A stretch of 64,000 nt of DNA from Acholeplasmatales bacterium (GCA_017961685.1 JAGCWW010000043.1:62001-126000), one strand, 5' to 3'. Counted from the first letter of the stretch, positions 52,785 through 62,496 are shown. Notes: a model not told the origin generated them from the sequence alone. Numbers and translations are program-made.

Positions 52785-53482
52785 GTTATTTCGACGATGA
52801 TTTAAAGAAGCCGACTAAATATCAAGATTAGTTAGCAGAATATCTACCAATACCTAAAAAAGATGTGAATGAATTTCTTTGTAAAGTATATCCATTTCTA
52901 ATTCCAAGAAATAGATGGAGCGGAATGAGAATAACGGAAGCACAAGACGGAGGTTATTGGCCAGGAGATCCTGAAGCTATTCCAGAATATGATTATGAAT
53001 ATACTGAATTAGATAGTATGCCGGAAGGTTGGAGGATAGCTTTTGGAATGTAGTTGTGCGAAGAACTTAAACAAGAATTAATTAAATTTGATTATCTTGA
53101 TAAGTATGAAATTACACAAATCAAAGAAAAATTCGGAAGTCTTAGATGGTATGATAATGGTTATCCAATCGGTAAACTAGAATTAATTGGTATAGAAGAA
53201 TATGAAGATGGGATGCCTGAACATGATAGAAATACTGATTGGTACAGATATCTTGGAGTAGAAAATAATAAAGCACAATATGAACATTATAAGATTTTAG
53301 ATAAATGCAAAGTAGGAGATATCATTAGTAAATATGAATAGATATCTGCAAGAACTTGTATAAAGTGCGGACAACCTGCAACTAAGATTTCTTTAGGTTG
53401 GATAAGTCCTTGGTGTAATAATTGTGCAAAAGATATTCATGACGAATGTATGGATATTGACGAATATTTTTCTAAAGAATAA
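52781..53482 (+). CDS. Phage protein with FGSLRWY motif and C-terminal zinc ribbon, 233 aa
   Basis: Four TAG-separated pieces join into one frame ending TAA 53480. Parts in order: VYPFLIPRNRWSG, YEYTELDSMPEGW, IKEKFGSLRWYDNGYP and a terminal CIKCGQP...WCNNC zinc site. The gene at 57527 is a paralogue with the same order (YPFLWPRY, YDYTELDNLPDGW, CMFCGKEP...CKEC). Common in large phages, function unknown. Overlaps the previous gene by 4 bp. Confidence 0.7.
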
Positions 53483-53487
53483 ACATA

Positions 53488-53519
53488 TAGTTGATTTTTC
53501 TTAATTTATCAATTATAAT
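53488..53519 (+). promoter_or_regulatory. Promoter of TAGTTGA family, for 53555 operon
   Basis: TAG-TTGATT, 17-nt spacer, TATAAT (53514-53519), 5 nt after the previous stop. Confidence 0.8.
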
Positions 53520-53554
53520 ATAAATGTAAAAAGAAATAAATGGAGGAAAAGAAG

Positions 53555-53725
53555 ATGGGATTTCTTGGTATTACTCTTTTAATCATGGGTATTCTTTTCG
53601 CAAATCTTATTATTTTTCTTTTCCTCATTGGTATTTATAATCTAATAAATGCGTTCATTGAAGATGTTACAGGAACATCTCTTAGCGAGAAAATCAAAGA
53701 AAAGATGGAACATAAGAATGAATAA
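53555..53725 (+). CDS. Small membrane protein, 56 aa
   Basis: ATG 53555 is preferred to 53540, which overlaps the GGAGG itself. One long hydrophobic stretch (GFLGITLLIMGILFANLIIF plus LFLIGIYNL) could cross the membrane once or as a hairpin; the C-terminus is charged (SEKIKEKMEHKNE). No TAG. Possible early host-directed or holin-like protein; no proof. Confidence 0.6.
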   Translation: MGFLGITLLIMGILFANLIIFLFLIGIYNLINAFIEDVTGTSLSEKIKEKMEHKNE

Positions 53726-54275
53726 ATCAAAAATTATTTGTATATCAGGAAAAGCAGAATCAGGAAAAGATACTTTTGGTAATTATATTTAGTTGGCATT
53801 AGAAAATAATAAACAAAAAGTATTAAAAGTTCATTATGCTGATTTAGTTAAGTATATTTGTTCTAATTATTTAAATTGGAATGGATAGAAAGATGAAGCA
53901 GGTAGAACTTTACTATAGACTTTTGGTACTGATATTGTAAGAACACAGGATAAAGATCATTGGGTTAAATTTATAGCTGATACAATTGAATTAACTAATA
54001 AATTAATTCATTATGATTATGTAATTATTCCAGATTGTAGATTTCCAAACGAATTAGATTACTGGATAGATAATGGTTATCAAGTGACTTGGATTTAGAT
54101 GATTAGAAATATTGATAATCATTTAACCGATAAATAGAAAGCTCATGCATCAGAAGTTTCTCTCCAAGGTTATTCCAGAATTACTCCTGTGGTTATTTAG
54201 AATAATAGTAATATGTACGAATTAGAAAAGAAAGCAATTTTGCTTACAAATGTTTTATTAAAGTTAGGAGAATAA
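53718..54275 (+). CDS. Deoxynucleoside monophosphate kinase-like P-loop enzyme, 185 aa
   Basis: P-loop ISGKAESGKDTF (Lys17), then YADLVKYICSNYLNW, LLQTFGTDIVR, IPDCRFPNELDYW, the series seen in phage dNMP kinases (T4 gp1 type). It would phosphorylate dTMP, dGMP or a modified dNMP. Six TAGs, with Gln in LLQTFGTD matching the family's conserved (R/Q)-(R/Q)-GTD region. Placed beside thymidylate synthase and near RNR, completing nucleotide supply. Confidence 0.8.
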
Positions 54276-54277
54276 AA

Positions 54278-54364
54278 ATGGATATCACTCCGATTCTTAC
54301 TGTTGTTATCATTCTCGGACTTTTTATTTGGTATCAGATTGATAAAAGGAGGCCAAGACATTAA
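54278..54364 (+). CDS. 28-aa single-span membrane peptide
   Basis: ATG 54278 after GGAGAATAAAA, TAA 54362-54364. Hydrophobic core ITPILTVVIILGLFIWY then a basic tail DKRRPRH, the shape of a small one-pass membrane peptide with a cytoplasmic end. Its 3' codons contain the AAAGGAGG of thymidylate synthase. Too short for certainty. Confidence 0.45.
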   Translation: MDITPILTVVIILGLFIWYQIDKRRPRH

Positions 54365-55143
54365 TGATAGAATGTTTTGTAAGTTCTAAGTCGTTACCGG
54401 AAGCATATCATAATGCATTATATCGTCTTTGGTTAGATGGAGAAATTGTTCCTTGTCCTGATTATAATACAAATCAAAAAGAAGTTTCTATGACTATGAT
54501 GGTTGAAGATCCTTTTAGAGAACCAATGATTTCAAAATTATTTATTGGTGGGTATAAAGAACTTCAGCAATATATCATGGAAATGAGGGACGGAATTCTT
54601 GATTTTGAAGTAGATAAAGGTAATTGGAAATATACATATCATAATAGAATAGCTAGTTACGGAAGTAAAAGATCTTTTGTATGTGGTTTAAATCAATTTG
54701 ATTTCATCATTGAAGAGCTAAAAAGAAATCCGGATAGTAGACGAGCAGTAATTGATATTCGTGATAATTGGGATGATATGTATAGTGATGATCCAGCTTG
54801 TCTACAACATATTCAATTCTTTATTCGTGATAATAAACTTCATATGAAAGTATTATTTAGAAGTAACGATGCTTGTAAAGCAACTTTTATGAATGCTTTT
54901 GCTCTTATTATGATTCAGAAAATGATAGCAAATGAATTAGGAATTAAAGTTGGAACATATACACATCGAGCAAATTCTTTTCATTGTTATGAAAAAGATT
55001 TTAAGATGCTAGATGGATATGTAAATAGAATTCATGATTATGATGAAGAATATTTAACGTATGATTACGAAGATGATTGGAAAGAAATGATGGAAGATTG
55101 TATTCCTGAAATTCTTGAAAATGTAAAAAAGTTGAAAGGATAA
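54364..55143 (+). CDS. thyA: Thymidylate synthase-family protein, 259 aa
   Basis: ThyA-type order: DDPACLQHIQFF with catalytic Cys146, FRSNDACKATFMNAFAL with the dNMP-binding Arg/Asn, and THRANSFHCYEKD. The N-terminal folate region is divergent, with ASYGSKR as the substrate loop. dCMP hydroxymethylase belongs to the same fold; the Asn in the FMNAF segment is compatible with dUMP. No TAG. It would methylate dUMP to dTMP for phage DNA. Confidence 0.82.
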   Translation: MIECFVSSKSLPEAYHNALYRLWLDGEIVPCPDYNTNQKEVSMTMMVEDPFREPMISKLFIGGYKELQQYIMEMRDGILDFEVDKGNWKYTYHNRIASYGSKRSFVCGLNQFDFIIEELKRNPDSRRAVIDIRDNWDDMYSDDPACLQHIQFFIRDNKLHMKVLFRSNDACKATFMNAFALIMIQKMIANELGIKVGTYTHRANSFHCYEKDFKMLDGYVNRIHDYDEEYLTYDYEDDWKEMMEDCIPEILENVKKLKG

Positions 55144-55149
55144 TAAATT

Positions 55150-55407
55150 ATGAAAATCATTTATGAAGCTGACAAGATTAGGTATTTTGATAACAATGGA
55201 CATGAAATTCATGAGAATGACATTGTGGACGCGGATGGGTCCATGCAAAGAGTTTATGAAACTGAAAACGGAGAGCTTGGAACAGATGCTACTAATCCTA
55301 AGTGGATTAAATCTGGAAGAGCAGTTCCATGCGAATATGGTATTTATCCATTCGAAGAGCAGATGAATGTAAAACTCATTAAATTTAAAATTGTGGAGGC
55401 AGATTAA
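55150..55407 (+). CDS. Hypothetical protein, 85 aa
   Basis: Beta-rich small domain (RYFDNNGHEIHENDIV, GRAVPCEYGIYPF) resembling small SH3-like YopX-type domains that many phages encode. No TAG. It touches the RNA ligase start directly (TAA-ATG). Function unknown. Confidence 0.6.
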   Translation: MKIIYEADKIRYFDNNGHEIHENDIVDADGSMQRVYETENGELGTDATNPKWIKSGRAVPCEYGIYPFEEQMNVKLIKFKIVEAD

Positions 55408-56577
55408 ATGATTATTAACAATAAAAGAGCACTTGCTTATATTACTACAATTAAAGGTATTTATCCAATTGAAGGATATGATAGAGTTGAACATGCAGAG
55501 GTTCTTGGTTGGAGAGTAATCGTTTCCAAGAATGATAATTTCAAAGTCGGGGATAAATGTGTTTATTTTGAGGTAGATTCACTTTGTCCTGCTTCAGATG
55601 AACGATTCGCATTTCTGGAAAAGCGTCATTACAAGATTAAGACAATCAAGATGTGTGGTGTATATAGTCAGGGTCTTGTAATGCCCGTAAGTGCCTTCAA
55701 GGAATTTCCCGAAGATATTCCTGAGAATACAGATGTTACAGATATTCTTGGAATTAAATATTACGTGGAAGAGGATAATGTAAGAAAGTCTGACACACCT
55801 GCAACTCCTACTGTAAAAGCAAAGTATAAGAAACTTGCAAAGAAGCCAATTATTAAAAAGTTAATGAAGTATAAGTGGTTCAGAAAAGTTTTCTATGCCT
55901 TTTTTGGACAGAAGAAGCAGAAAAATGCAAAAGCATTTCCTACTAATTTTCCTTATGTTCATAAGACGGACGAAGAAAGAATTGAAAACCTTCCACATCT
56001 TGTAGGTTATGAAAATCCTCTTATTGCTACAGAAAAGCTAGATGGAACTTCATGCACTTATATTCTTGAAAGAAAGAAGCATGGAAAGTTTGAGTTTTAT
56101 GTAACTTCTAGAAATGTTCGTCAGCTTACTCCCGAACAGGATTGTTATCATGAAAGTAATATTTATTGGGAACTTGCTAATAAGTATAAGATTGAAGATA
56201 AACTGAAAAAGTATCTTGAAGATAATCCAGATCTGGAGTATGTATGTATTCAGGGTGAGGGTGTTGGGAATGTTCAAGGTAATCCTCTGAAACTTAAAGA
56301 AAATGATCTTTATGTATTTAATTTTATTCGTTCTGATATTGGAAGACTTGATTCCGTTAAAGGAAAGAATATTATCAATGCATGGGATATGAAATGGGTA
56401 CCCATTCTTGATACTAAATACATGCTTCCTAAGACTATGGAAGAAATTAAAGTAGCAAGTGATGGTAAATCTGTAGTAAATCCTAATGTGATGCGCGAAG
56501 GTATTGTATTTAGAGATCCAACTAATGATTTAAGTTTTAAGTCAGTGAGTCGCGATTACATGCTTAAGCATAGTTGA
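55408..56577 (+). CDS. RNA ligase with N-terminal OB domain, 389 aa
   Basis: Nucleotidyl transferase motifs: I ATEKLDGTSCTY (Lys210), III YVCIQGEGVG-type, IV VMREGIVFRD, V SFKSVSRDYMLK. The N-terminal 130 residues match the OB-fold of Naegleria/Deinococcus-type RNA ligases (WRVIVSKNDNFKVGDKCVYF). It seals nicked RNA, working with the PNK fusion encoded next. A basic insert (KKLAKKPIIKKLMKYKWFRK) lies at 145-170. No TAG; its end is the -35 region of the next promoter. Confidence 0.88.
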   Translation: MIINNKRALAYITTIKGIYPIEGYDRVEHAEVLGWRVIVSKNDNFKVGDKCVYFEVDSLCPASDERFAFLEKRHYKIKTIKMCGVYSQGLVMPVSAFKEFPEDIPENTDVTDILGIKYYVEEDNVRKSDTPATPTVKAKYKKLAKKPIIKKLMKYKWFRKVFYAFFGQKKQKNAKAFPTNFPYVHKTDEERIENLPHLVGYENPLIATEKLDGTSCTYILERKKHGKFEFYVTSRNVRQLTPEQDCYHESNIYWELANKYKIEDKLKKYLEDNPDLEYVCIQGEGVGNVQGNPLKLKENDLYVFNFIRSDIGRLDSVKGKNIINAWDMKWVPILDTKYMLPKTMEEIKVASDGKSVVNPNVMREGIVFRDPTNDLSFKSVSRDYMLKHS

Positions 56578-56602
56578 TTTATTTTGAATAAGATAATATA
56601 AT
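56571..56602 (+). promoter_or_regulatory. Promoter of TAGTTGA family, for PNK-HD gene
   Basis: TAG-TTGATT, 17-nt spacer, TATAAT (56597-56602), overlapping the RNA ligase stop. Confidence 0.8.
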
Positions 56603-56622
56603 ATAAATATGGAGGATAGAAT

Positions 56623-57540
56623 ATGATTAATTTTTATATGCTTGTTGGTATTCCTGGTAGTGGTAAAAGTACATGGGCTGAAAAGCATAAGGAAGAATAT
56701 AAGTTTAATATTCTATCCTCTGATGCTTTAAGAGTGGAATTGTTTAATGATGTAAACTTTCAAAAAGATAATGCTCAGGTTTTTCATGTAATGAGAAAAA
56801 GAACTCTGGAAAATCTAAAAAATGGAAATAGCGTATGTTATGATGCTACTAACATTAATAGAAAAAGCAGAAAAGGTATTCTAGCATATATTAATCAGGA
56901 ATGTCCTGAAGTAAAAAAGATTGCTATAGTATTTGCTACTCCTTATAATATTTGCATTGAAAATAATAATAATAGAGAAAGAGTAGTTCCTACAGAAGTT
57001 CTTGATAGAATGATCTCTAATTTTGAAATTCCTTCGTATGCAGAAGGTTTTGATGAAATTAAGATTATTCAGAATTATGCTACTCAATATGATTATAGTG
57101 ATGCATATATGGCAATGAAGGGATTTGATCAAAAGAATCCACATCATGCACTAGATTTGATGCGTCATTGTGAAAAATGTCAGGATTATGTCTTGCAGCA
57201 AAATGATATTCTTGATGTAATTCCTGAAATTGCTATGGCAGCTCTTCTTCATGATTATGGTAAGTTGTTTACTGCATCTTGGGATGAAGAGAAATCTTGT
57301 AATCATTATTATAATCATGAAAATGTTGGGGCATATAAACTATTAACGGAATGTAGATTTCCTAGTTGGATAAATGTTGAAGAGGTAATCTTCTATATTA
57401 ATTATCATATGCTTCCGTATTCCATGAAAAAAATGAGTGATAAAAAAAGAGAGTATACAACTAAGCAATTCTCGAAGAATAAATTTAAATGGGAAGCATT
57501 AAACATAATTCATGAAGGAGACGAATATGCTCACAGTTGA
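56623..57540 (+). CDS. Polynucleotide kinase fused to HD phosphohydrolase, 305 aa
   Basis: N-terminal PNK: VGIPGSGKSTWAEK (Lys15), SSDALRVELF, CYDATNINRKSR. C-terminal HD domain from about residue 165: NPHHALDLMRHC, AALLHDYGKLF with His210-Asp211, NHENVGA and INYHMLPY. T4 Pnkp pairs a kinase with an HAD phosphatase; here the second domain is HD instead, so the 3'-end or 2',3'-cyclic phosphate could be removed by another chemistry. With RNA ligase it makes a tRNA/RNA repair pair. No TAG. Confidence 0.85.
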   Translation: MINFYMLVGIPGSGKSTWAEKHKEEYKFNILSSDALRVELFNDVNFQKDNAQVFHVMRKRTLENLKNGNSVCYDATNINRKSRKGILAYINQECPEVKKIAIVFATPYNICIENNNNRERVVPTEVLDRMISNFEIPSYAEGFDEIKIIQNYATQYDYSDAYMAMKGFDQKNPHHALDLMRHCEKCQDYVLQQNDILDVIPEIAMAALLHDYGKLFTASWDEEKSCNHYYNHENVGAYKLLTECRFPSWINVEEVIFYINYHMLPYSMKKMSDKKREYTTKQFSKNKFKWEALNIIHEGDEYAHS

Positions 57541-58015
57541 ATAGAATATAGAACTTGTAAATAAATATCCATTTTTATGGCCAAGATATTTGAACAGCGA
57601 TAATTTTGGAGAAAAATGGGAACCATATAATTATGATTATACTGAATTAGATAATTTGCCTGATGGTTGGGTAAATTCTTGGGTACCAAAGTTCCTCGAA
57701 GAAGTTAAAGAAATTCTAATTAAAAAGAATCTATTAAATGATTATTTTGTGGTTAGGTTTGTTCATACCTTATGGAACAAATTTAATTTTAAAGGAAATA
57801 TTGATATTCCTGAAATAACTGAATTGGTTAAAAAATATTAGACTGAATTAGCTAAGTATTGTATGTTCTGTGGAAAAGAACCAGTATATAAATCTACTTG
57901 GGGATTTTATGCTTGTAAAGAATGTGCAAAAAATGATTTTTATCAAACTCAAGCAATGTTTAACAATGAACTTAAATGGGAAGATGAATATGAAAATCTT
58001 ATTTATGCTTCTTAA
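57527..58015 (+). CDS. Paralogue of the 52781 protein with C-terminal zinc ribbon, 162 aa
   Basis: TAGs at 57542 and 57839 are read through; ends TAA 58013. Has the same segments (KYPFLWPRY, YDYTELDNLPDGW, CMFCGKEP, CKEC) but lacks the FGSLRWY motif. It overlaps the PNK-HD gene by 14 bp. Function unknown. Confidence 0.65.
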
Positions 58016-58019
58016 TTAA

Positions 58020-58051
58020 TAGTTGATTTTTCATCTTGTATATATTATAAT
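58020..58051 (+). promoter_or_regulatory. Promoter of TAGTTGA family, for the DUF2828 gene
   Basis: TAG-TTGATT, 17-nt spacer, TATAAT (58046-58051). Confidence 0.85.
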
Positions 58052-58108
58052 ATAAGTAAGATATAAGACAGCAAAATAAATTTAGATAAAAAGATGGAGG
58101 TATCTTGA

Positions 58109-59683
58109 ATGAACTTTTTTGACATGATGAAGGAAGTTAACGATTTTACTTATACTGAGAATGGTGCTGGTGCTTATCGTAGCACTGGTAATGCTGTGCT
58201 TGATGCTTTTGGTAGCCTTGGCGGTATGATGCATAGCAATGCATCTACCATTCTGGAAGCTTTCATTAAAGCATTTAAAGAAGATAGGGATTTGAGCATG
58301 CGTATGCTGTTCTACTTCCGTGATGTTCGGGGTGGTCAGGGTATGCGTAGACTGTTCCGCATTATTCTGCGGTATCTTGCTCAGAACCATCCTGAGTATG
58401 TTATTCATAATATGGATAACATCTTGTTCTTTGGTCGTGGAGATGATTATCTGGTTCTTCTTGGAACTAAGTGCGAGAAGCCCATGATTGATTTTATTCG
58501 ACAGACCATTGCTGAGGATATGTTTGAACTCGGTCGGGGTCGGAGTTGCAGTCTGCTGGCTAAGTGGCTACCTTCAGAGAATACTTCTTCTCAGGAGACC
58601 AGAGCTCTTGCCGCTAAGATTCGTAAAGGTCTTGGTATGTCCAGTAAGGAATATCGAAAGGTGCTTTCGTTCCTGCGTAAGAACATCGATGTGGTGGAGC
58701 GTAAGATGTCTGCAAATCAGTGGGACGAAATTGATTTTAATAAGATTCCGTCTAAGGCTTCTATGATTTACTCTGATGCATTCTTCCAGCACGTTAAGAA
58801 GAATTATATTGAGTATCTGAAGGGTCTTGCTACTGGTGATTCTAAGATCAATGCAGGTGCTTTGTTCCCAGTCGATATTATTCATAAGGTCATGAGCGAC
58901 CTGTATCATCCTTCTGGTAAGGATATTATTATCCAGAGTGCTTTGTGGGATGCACTTCCTGATTACTTTGCAGGTAAGGCAGAAAGCGGTATTTGTGTTG
59001 TAGATACCAGCGGCAGCATGAGTGGTCAGCCTATAGAAGTTGCACTCTCTCTTGGAATGTATTGTGCTGATAAGTGTCGTGGACCGTATCATGGAAAGTT
59101 TATTACCTTTAGTTCAAATCCTGCACTTCAGGAGATTAAGGGTACTAACATCTATGAAAAGGTTAATCATATGGAGCGTTCCGATTGGGGTATGAATACT
59201 GATTTGGAAAAGGTCTTTGATCTTATTCTGAATACTGCAATTAAGAATCATTGTAAGCAGTCTGATATTCCTGCGAAGTTGTATATCATTTCTGATATGC
59301 AGTTTGATGCAGCAACTAACTCTTACAGCTATGGATATGATTCTCGTGGTCGCCGTATTATGAAATCTAATAGTAATATGACCTTTATGGATAGCATGCG
59401 GCAGAAGTATGCAGCACATGGATATATGATTCCTGCAATTGTATATTGGAATGTCAGGGCTTCCAAGTGTGGAATGTTCCAGCAGCGATTTGGAGATACT
59501 GATTGCTGCATGGTCAGTGGATATTCTCCTTCATTGTTCAAAGCAGTCATTGAAGGTACTGAATACGAGGAAGTTATTAATGAGTACGGTAAAGTTGAGA
59601 TCAAGCAAAAGATTGATCCAATGAATGTAATGCTTACCACTCTTAATAATGAGAGATATAATAGGGTTTGGGGAGGTCAGTAA
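58109..59683 (+). CDS. DUF2828 / Ro60-like vWA protein, 524 aa
   Basis: The helical-repeat N-terminal 270 residues (FYFRDVRGGQGMRRLFRIIL) are of the TROVE/HEAT type, and the C-terminus is a von Willebrand A domain with intact MIDAS (DTSGSMS, Asp299-Ser301-Ser303) and IISDMQFD. Ro60-type rings bind misfolded or structured RNA; DUF2828 function itself is unknown. No TAG, and G+C near 45-50% with CGT, CTG and GTC codons, unlike the AT-rich neighbours. The RNA ligase and PNK-HD genes upstream suggest an RNA-surveillance role. Confidence 0.8.
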   Translation: MNFFDMMKEVNDFTYTENGAGAYRSTGNAVLDAFGSLGGMMHSNASTILEAFIKAFKEDRDLSMRMLFYFRDVRGGQGMRRLFRIILRYLAQNHPEYVIHNMDNILFFGRGDDYLVLLGTKCEKPMIDFIRQTIAEDMFELGRGRSCSLLAKWLPSENTSSQETRALAAKIRKGLGMSSKEYRKVLSFLRKNIDVVERKMSANQWDEIDFNKIPSKASMIYSDAFFQHVKKNYIEYLKGLATGDSKINAGALFPVDIIHKVMSDLYHPSGKDIIIQSALWDALPDYFAGKAESGICVVDTSGSMSGQPIEVALSLGMYCADKCRGPYHGKFITFSSNPALQEIKGTNIYEKVNHMERSDWGMNTDLEKVFDLILNTAIKNHCKQSDIPAKLYIISDMQFDAATNSYSYGYDSRGRRIMKSNSNMTFMDSMRQKYAAHGYMIPAIVYWNVRASKCGMFQQRFGDTDCCMVSGYSPSLFKAVIEGTEYEEVINEYGKVEIKQKIDPMNVMLTTLNNERYNRVWGGQ

Positions 59684-60249
59684 TGACCTTCTCAGACCTT
59701 AAATATTATACAAGGTTAATAAATGATATGAAGGAAAAAAAGAAATTTTATAAAGGAAAGATCTTTTAGTCAATTAATACTGAAGGAATGAAATTTCCAC
59801 ACAACATCAAATTAAAATTTGAATACCTAATATATGATATTAGATCCGCTTGGTAGCGTGCTAAGAATGGTTATGCTCATTCTGATGTTTGGGATTTTAG
59901 CGATTGGTTCTCTGGTAATATTATTCATATGTTGCAAGATCTTATTGATAATCAATGTGGATATCCAGGATGTGGAGATGCTGATACTCCAGAAAAGTGG
60001 GACGAGATCCTTCGCTATATGAAATTTTGTTTTATGGAGTCAAGAGAAGATACTTGTTCTAGATAGAATGAAATTAAAGATTATCAATGTGATATAATTA
60101 AAAATGAAGATGGAAGTATTACTTTTAATACAAATTCACAATTTGATAAGTGGAGTAAAAGAGAACAAGAACTATCAGAATATAGAGAAAAGATGTTACA
60201 TGAAGGTTTAGATCTTTTTAAAAAATATTATTATAACTTATGGGATTAA
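59683..60249 (+). CDS. Hypothetical protein, 188 aa
   Basis: ATG overlaps the preceding TAA by one base; GGGGAGG upstream. Returns to AT-rich base use with three TAGs. Segments SDWFSGNIIHMLQDLIDN and helical C-terminus (REQELSEYREKMLHEG). No motif recognised. Ends 18 nt before RNR. Confidence 0.6.
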
Positions 60250-60267
60250 GGAGTTAATAGTTATAGA

Positions 60268-62496
60268 ATGACAGTAGAAGAATGGCTTGGAGCAGATAAT
60301 ACTTTAGGTATAGATATTTGGCACAGAAAATATTAGTATGAAGATGAAACATTTGATGAATGGTTAGATAGAGTCACGGCAGGAGATTAGGACGTAAAAG
60401 ATTTAATTATTAAGAAAAAATTTCTATTTGGAGGAAGAATTCTTTCTAATAGAGGTCTTGATAAGAAAGGCATTAAAGTAACGCTTTCTAATTGTTATGT
60501 AGTTAGCCCTCCAGAAGATAATATTGAAAGTATTTATGAAACAGCTGGAAAATTAGCTAGAACTTATAGCTATGGAGGAGGCTGTGGTATTGATATTTCT
60601 AATTTATCTCCAAGAGGAGCAAAAGTAAATAATACTGCTAAATATACAAGTGGTGCAGTATCATTTATGGAAACTTATTCATAGGTAACTGAACAGATAG
60701 GTCAGAATGGACGTAGAGGAGCTTTAATGATTTCTCTAGATTGTACTCATCCTGATCTTCTTGAATTTATCGACATCAAAACAGATTTAACAAAAGTTAA
60801 TAAAGCAAATATTTCTTTAAAAGTAAATAATGAATTCATGAATGCCGTAGAGCAAAAGAAAACATTTACTCTTAATTTTAAGAGAGAAGCTACTGGAGAA
60901 GAAATTACTAAAGAAGTAGATGCTTCAGAAATCTTTAAGCGGTTTGCAGAAAATAATTGGAATTATGGAGAACCTGGATGTCTATTTTGGGATAGAGTAA
61001 CTACATGGAATTTATTAGCTCTAGATCCTGATTTTGAATATGCTGGAACTAACCCCTGCGGAGAGGAACCTCTCCCAGCAGGCGGTAGCTGTAGTCTTTC
61101 ATCTTTAAATCTTTCTGCTTTTGTAAATGAACAAGGTATTTTTGATATTCCTGATTTTATTCATGCAGTTAAGATTGCAGTAAGAGCATAGAATAAGATT
61201 TTAGATGAAGGTATGGATCTTCATCCTCTTCAAGAACAAAGAGCTTCTGTAAAAAATTGGAGATAGATTGGTATTGGAGTCATGGGTATTGCAGATATGT
61301 TGATTAAGATGGGCATTACTTATGGTAGTTCTAAATCAATTGAGGTTTGTGAAGAAATCGCAAAAACACTTATTCATTCAGCAACAATGGAATCATGTTC
61401 TTTAGCTATTGAAGATGGTCCTTATCCAATGTGTAAATCTGATTTAATTGTTCAAACGGATTTTTTCAAAAATTATGTTCCTGAAGGTTCTGTGACTTAT
61501 GAATTAGTAAAGAAACACGGACTTAGAAACAGTTAGCTTTTAACTATTGCTCCTACTGGTACTCTTTCAACAATGCTTGGAATATCTGGTGGTATTGAAC
61601 CTATTTTTGCTAATTATTATACTAGAAAAACTGAATCACTTCATGGTAAGGATGTATATTATAAAGTTTATACTCCGATTGTTTAGGAATATATGAATAA
61701 AAATAATATAGAAGATGATTCAGAACTTCCTGAATATTTTATTACCGCGAATGATATTCCATATAAGAATAGAATAGCAATGCAAGCAATTTGGCAAAAG
61801 TATATAGATGCAAGTATTAGTTCAACAGTAAATCTGCCAAATGATACTACTATTGAAGATGTTTATGATTTATATCTGGAAGCATGGAAAGCAGGGCTAA
61901 AAGGGATAACTGTATTCAGAGATGGTTGTGCGAGGGTTGCCGTGCTAACCACAGATAATAAAGAAGAAGATAAAGAAAGTGACAATATATTAAATAGAGG
62001 ATATATTATTCCAGCTTCTAATAATCTGATTGGCCTTAAAAGAAAATTAGTAACTGGTTGTGGTTCCCTTCATTGTACTGCATTCTTTGATCCCGAAAGT
62101 AAAGAATTACGAGAAGTTTATTTGAGTAAAGGCTCTACTGGAGGTTGTAATAATTTTATGACTGGATTATCTAGAATGATTAGTTTGTCCGCTAGAGGTG
62201 GAGTATCAATAACTGATATTATAGATCAATTAAAATCTACTGGCAGTTGTCCTAGCTATGCAGTAAGATCTGCTACAAAGCATGATACTAGTATGGGTGC
62301 TTGTTGTCCTATGGCAATAGCAAATGCTCTTGCAGATATGTATAAAGAATTTACCATGGCAGAATATGGAATGAATTTCAGCAGTGTTAAACCAAATAAA
62401 GATGAGGAAGATAATTGTCCAGTATGCGGATCTCCATTGACTTTTGAGGGTGGTTGTAACATTTGCAAGAATTGTGGCTGGAGTAGATGTGATTAA
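60268..62496 (+). CDS. nrdJ: Class II (adenosylcobalamin-dependent) ribonucleotide reductase, 742 aa
   Basis: Key residues: SNCYV (Cys76), GGGCGIDIS, TNPCGEEPL with thiyl Cys264, GGSCSLSSLNL (Cys275), APTGTLS, and the C-terminal redox/zinc tail CPVCGSPLTFEGGC-NICKNCGWSRC typical of NrdJ. Reduces ribonucleotides to deoxyribonucleotides using B12, and needs no oxygen, fitting an anaerobic host. About seven TAGs. RBS AAGGAG is 15 nt from ATG 60268, a long gap; no other start is in frame. Confidence 0.92.

Noticed and set aside
1..62496. Many apparently truncated or frameshifted genes in a degenerate region
   Set aside because: All breaks are TAG codons in otherwise uninterrupted frames with conserved motifs on both sides; recoding explains them without pseudogenes.
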